Both the position numbers and the translations under genes were made by a program. The notes below the pieces were generated by a model. It was not told the origin of the DNA. It made no database searches and saw nothing but the letters and a program-made list of their open reading frames with translations. 7,171 bases of DNA from CAWHOW01 sp050013795 (GTDB lineage Bacteria; Bacteroidota; Bacteroidia; Bacteroidales; CG2-30-32-10). Shown piece after piece: positions 5,739-7,171 of the stretch. The stretch lies in contig JBEKEO010000161.1 in assembly GCA_050013795.1 (NCBI GenBank), forward strand, positions 1-7,171. Direction: 5' to 3'. The stretch's first letter is position 1. Every line of letters begins with the position of its first letter.

Positions 5739-7171
5739 AATTATTCTTTTATTTATTATTATTACTATTCCTGTATTATCATTCAGTCAGGAGAAAATAA
5801 CAGGACTGCATACAAACCCTGCCATTAAAAACTATCTAAAAAAAAATAATAAATTAAGAAGTGCAAAAGACACAAACAATATTATATGTACCATCCCTTT
5901 TTTAGATGATTTTTCAGGTGTAAATGGTATTTTCCCAAATGATTCCTTATGGGCCGATAAGAATGTTTTAATTAATTCTTATTATCCTTATATGCCACCA
6001 ACAATAGGTGTTGCAACGTTTGACGAATTAAACGACACAGGTGCCATTTATTCAACAACAAGCCCGTCTAGTTTTACGGCAGATACTCTTACATCTAACC
6101 CAATAAGGCTTGATTCTGTTTTTGGAGCAAGCCCTGCATCTCTTAAAAAAAGCGATTCCATATATTTCAGTTTTTTTTATCAGCCTCAGGGTATTGGTGA
6201 TACTGTTGGCGTTAGTGCTCCCGAAGTCAATGATTCATTGGTTCTTGAATTTTATTCTCCAAAGACAATGACTTGGAATCATGTTTGGGCAGATACCGGC
6301 AGCACATTACAACAATTTCACAGCAGATATAATGTCTGGTTCAAACAGGTAATGATCCCAATCACGGATAGCACAGATTATTTTCATCCCGGTTTCCGAT
6401 TTCGGTTCTATAATTGGGCAAGTCTTGCTAACACTATTGTAGCGGACTGGCCTGAGGGAAATGCTAATATCTGGAATTTAGATTATGTATATCTAAATAA
6501 AGGTCGCACAATAGCCGATACTGTTTATTCAGATATAGCATTTGTAAATCCGGCACCTTCAATGCTTAAGAATTATTATGCCATGCCCTGGTCGCAATAT
6601 AAAGTTGATACAACCGCTGAAATGAAGGATTCTCTTCAGATGACTATTCGAAATCTTGATAATGCAGTAATTAATTCAAGTTATGAATATACCGTTAAAG
6701 AAACAGGAAGCGCTTGGAATACATTATATAATGGAGGAAATTATAATATTCAGCCATTATCAATCCAGACTTATCATGCTCATGCTACACCTCCGGTAAA
6801 TTTTCACTTTCCTGCAAATAGCAATGATAGCGCTGAATTCAAAATCACCCATGCAATAGCGGAATCAGGTGATAAACTCAGATCGAATGATACCACCATA
6901 TTCGATCAGAAGTTTTATAATTATTATGCTTATGATAATGGTGTTCCTGAAGCAGGATATTTACTTTCTTCTAATGATCCTGCCCCTTATGCCATGCTTG
7001 CCTATCAATTCAAATTAAACCGCCATGATACACTAAGAGCTATAGAAATGTTTTTTACGCAGGCGCTAAACCCCGGGCAGCAATTTTTTGATCTTACTGT
7101 TTGGAATGATGCGAGTGGTTATCCCGGTGATACATTATTTACTATGCAAAACCTTGAACCTATATTTGGGA
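5728..7171 (+). CDS. Exported beta-rich protein, probable T9SS cargo (5' part only)
   Basis: The frame is open from the ATG at 5728 to the right edge (481 codons, no stop, no frameshift). Residues 1-20 form a signal peptide: MKNK, a hydrophobic core, and LSFS before Q21, a likely signal peptidase I site. Residues 56-110 (PFLDDFSG, then SLW and PPTIGVATFDELN) are a stretch I recall from uncharacterised Bacteroidota exported proteins. Residues about 142-256 look like a concanavalin/MAM-like sandwich, with paired strands SIYFSFFYQP, LVLEFYSP and FRFRFYNW and the closing NIWNLDYVYLN. Residues 300-390 are Ig-like. At 398 onward YYAYDNGVPEAGYLLSS begins another beta domain. A T9SS sorting domain is expected beyond the edge but not seen. 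Its start overlaps the PASTA stop by 11 bases, suggesting coupled translation. It carries 14 D(S/T)(A/I/L/V/M/T) tripeptides. No catalytic motif is recognised. Confidence 0.85.
   Translation, partial: MKNKIILLFIIITIPVLSFSQEKITGLHTNPAIKNYLKKNNKLRSAKDTNNIICTIPFLDDFSGVNGIFPNDSLWADKNVLINSYYPYMPPTIGVATFDELNDTGAIYSTTSPSSFTADTLTSNPIRLDSVFGASPASLKKSDSIYFSFFYQPQGIGDTVGVSAPEVNDSLVLEFYSPKTMTWNHVWADTGSTLQQFHSRYNVWFKQVMIPITDSTDYFHPGFRFRFYNWASLANTIVADWPEGNANIWNLDYVYLNKGRTIADTVYSDIAFVNPAPSMLKNYYAMPWSQYKVDTTAEMKDSLQMTIRNLDNAVINSSYEYTVKETGSAWNTLYNGGNYNIQPLSIQTYHAHATPPVNFHFPANSNDSAEFKITHAIAESGDKLRSNDTTIFDQKFYNYYAYDNGVPEAGYLLSSNDPAPYAMLAYQFKLNRHDTLRAIEMFFTQALNPGQQFFDLTVWNDASGYPGDTLFTMQNLEPIFG

Overview
The window looks like chromosomal DNA from a low-GC member of the Bacteroidota. 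Four things point there: a C-terminal type IX secretion (T9SS) sorting domain at the left end, boxes matching the Bacteroidota TAnnTTTG promoter element, start regions with no Shine-Dalgarno sequence, and a membrane-anchored PASTA protein with no kinase lying beside ddl. Genus cannot be told from the sequence. No tRNA, rRNA, CRISPR array, transposase or phage gene is visible.

Layout, left to right. (1) 3-653, plus strand: the 3' end of a large secreted or cell-surface protein with a CARDB-like module and a T9SS type A sorting domain. (2) 654-942: a convergent intergenic region holding two related, foldable repeats of the TGTCAGTTCGAGTAG...TATCGAGAAC type. (3) 943-2967, minus strand: a two-gene operon, gmd then fcl, which makes GDP-L-fucose from GDP-D-mannose, with a well-formed Bacteroidota promoter just upstream of gmd. 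(4) 3124-4692, minus strand: ddl then rdgB, six bases apart, giving D-Ala-D-Ala for peptidoglycan and house-cleaning of ITP/XTP. (5) 4693-4916: a divergent, very AT-rich control region. (6) 4917-7171, plus strand: a triple-PASTA inner-membrane protein whose 3' end overlaps by 11 bases a long exported protein that runs off the right edge.

The right half carries cell-envelope functions: a peptidoglycan precursor enzyme, a protein with PASTA repeats likely to face peptidoglycan, and an exported protein coupled to it. GDP-fucose from gmd/fcl would supply surface glycans. The exported protein at the right end carries 14 copies of the D(S/T)(A/I/L/V/M/T) tripeptide known as the Bacteroides O-glycosylation site, against one in about 1190 residues of the four cytoplasmic enzymes here. 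That is the most suggestive link between the parts, but it is a hypothesis. Otherwise the gene content is mostly housekeeping, and I see no clear new defence or mobile system.
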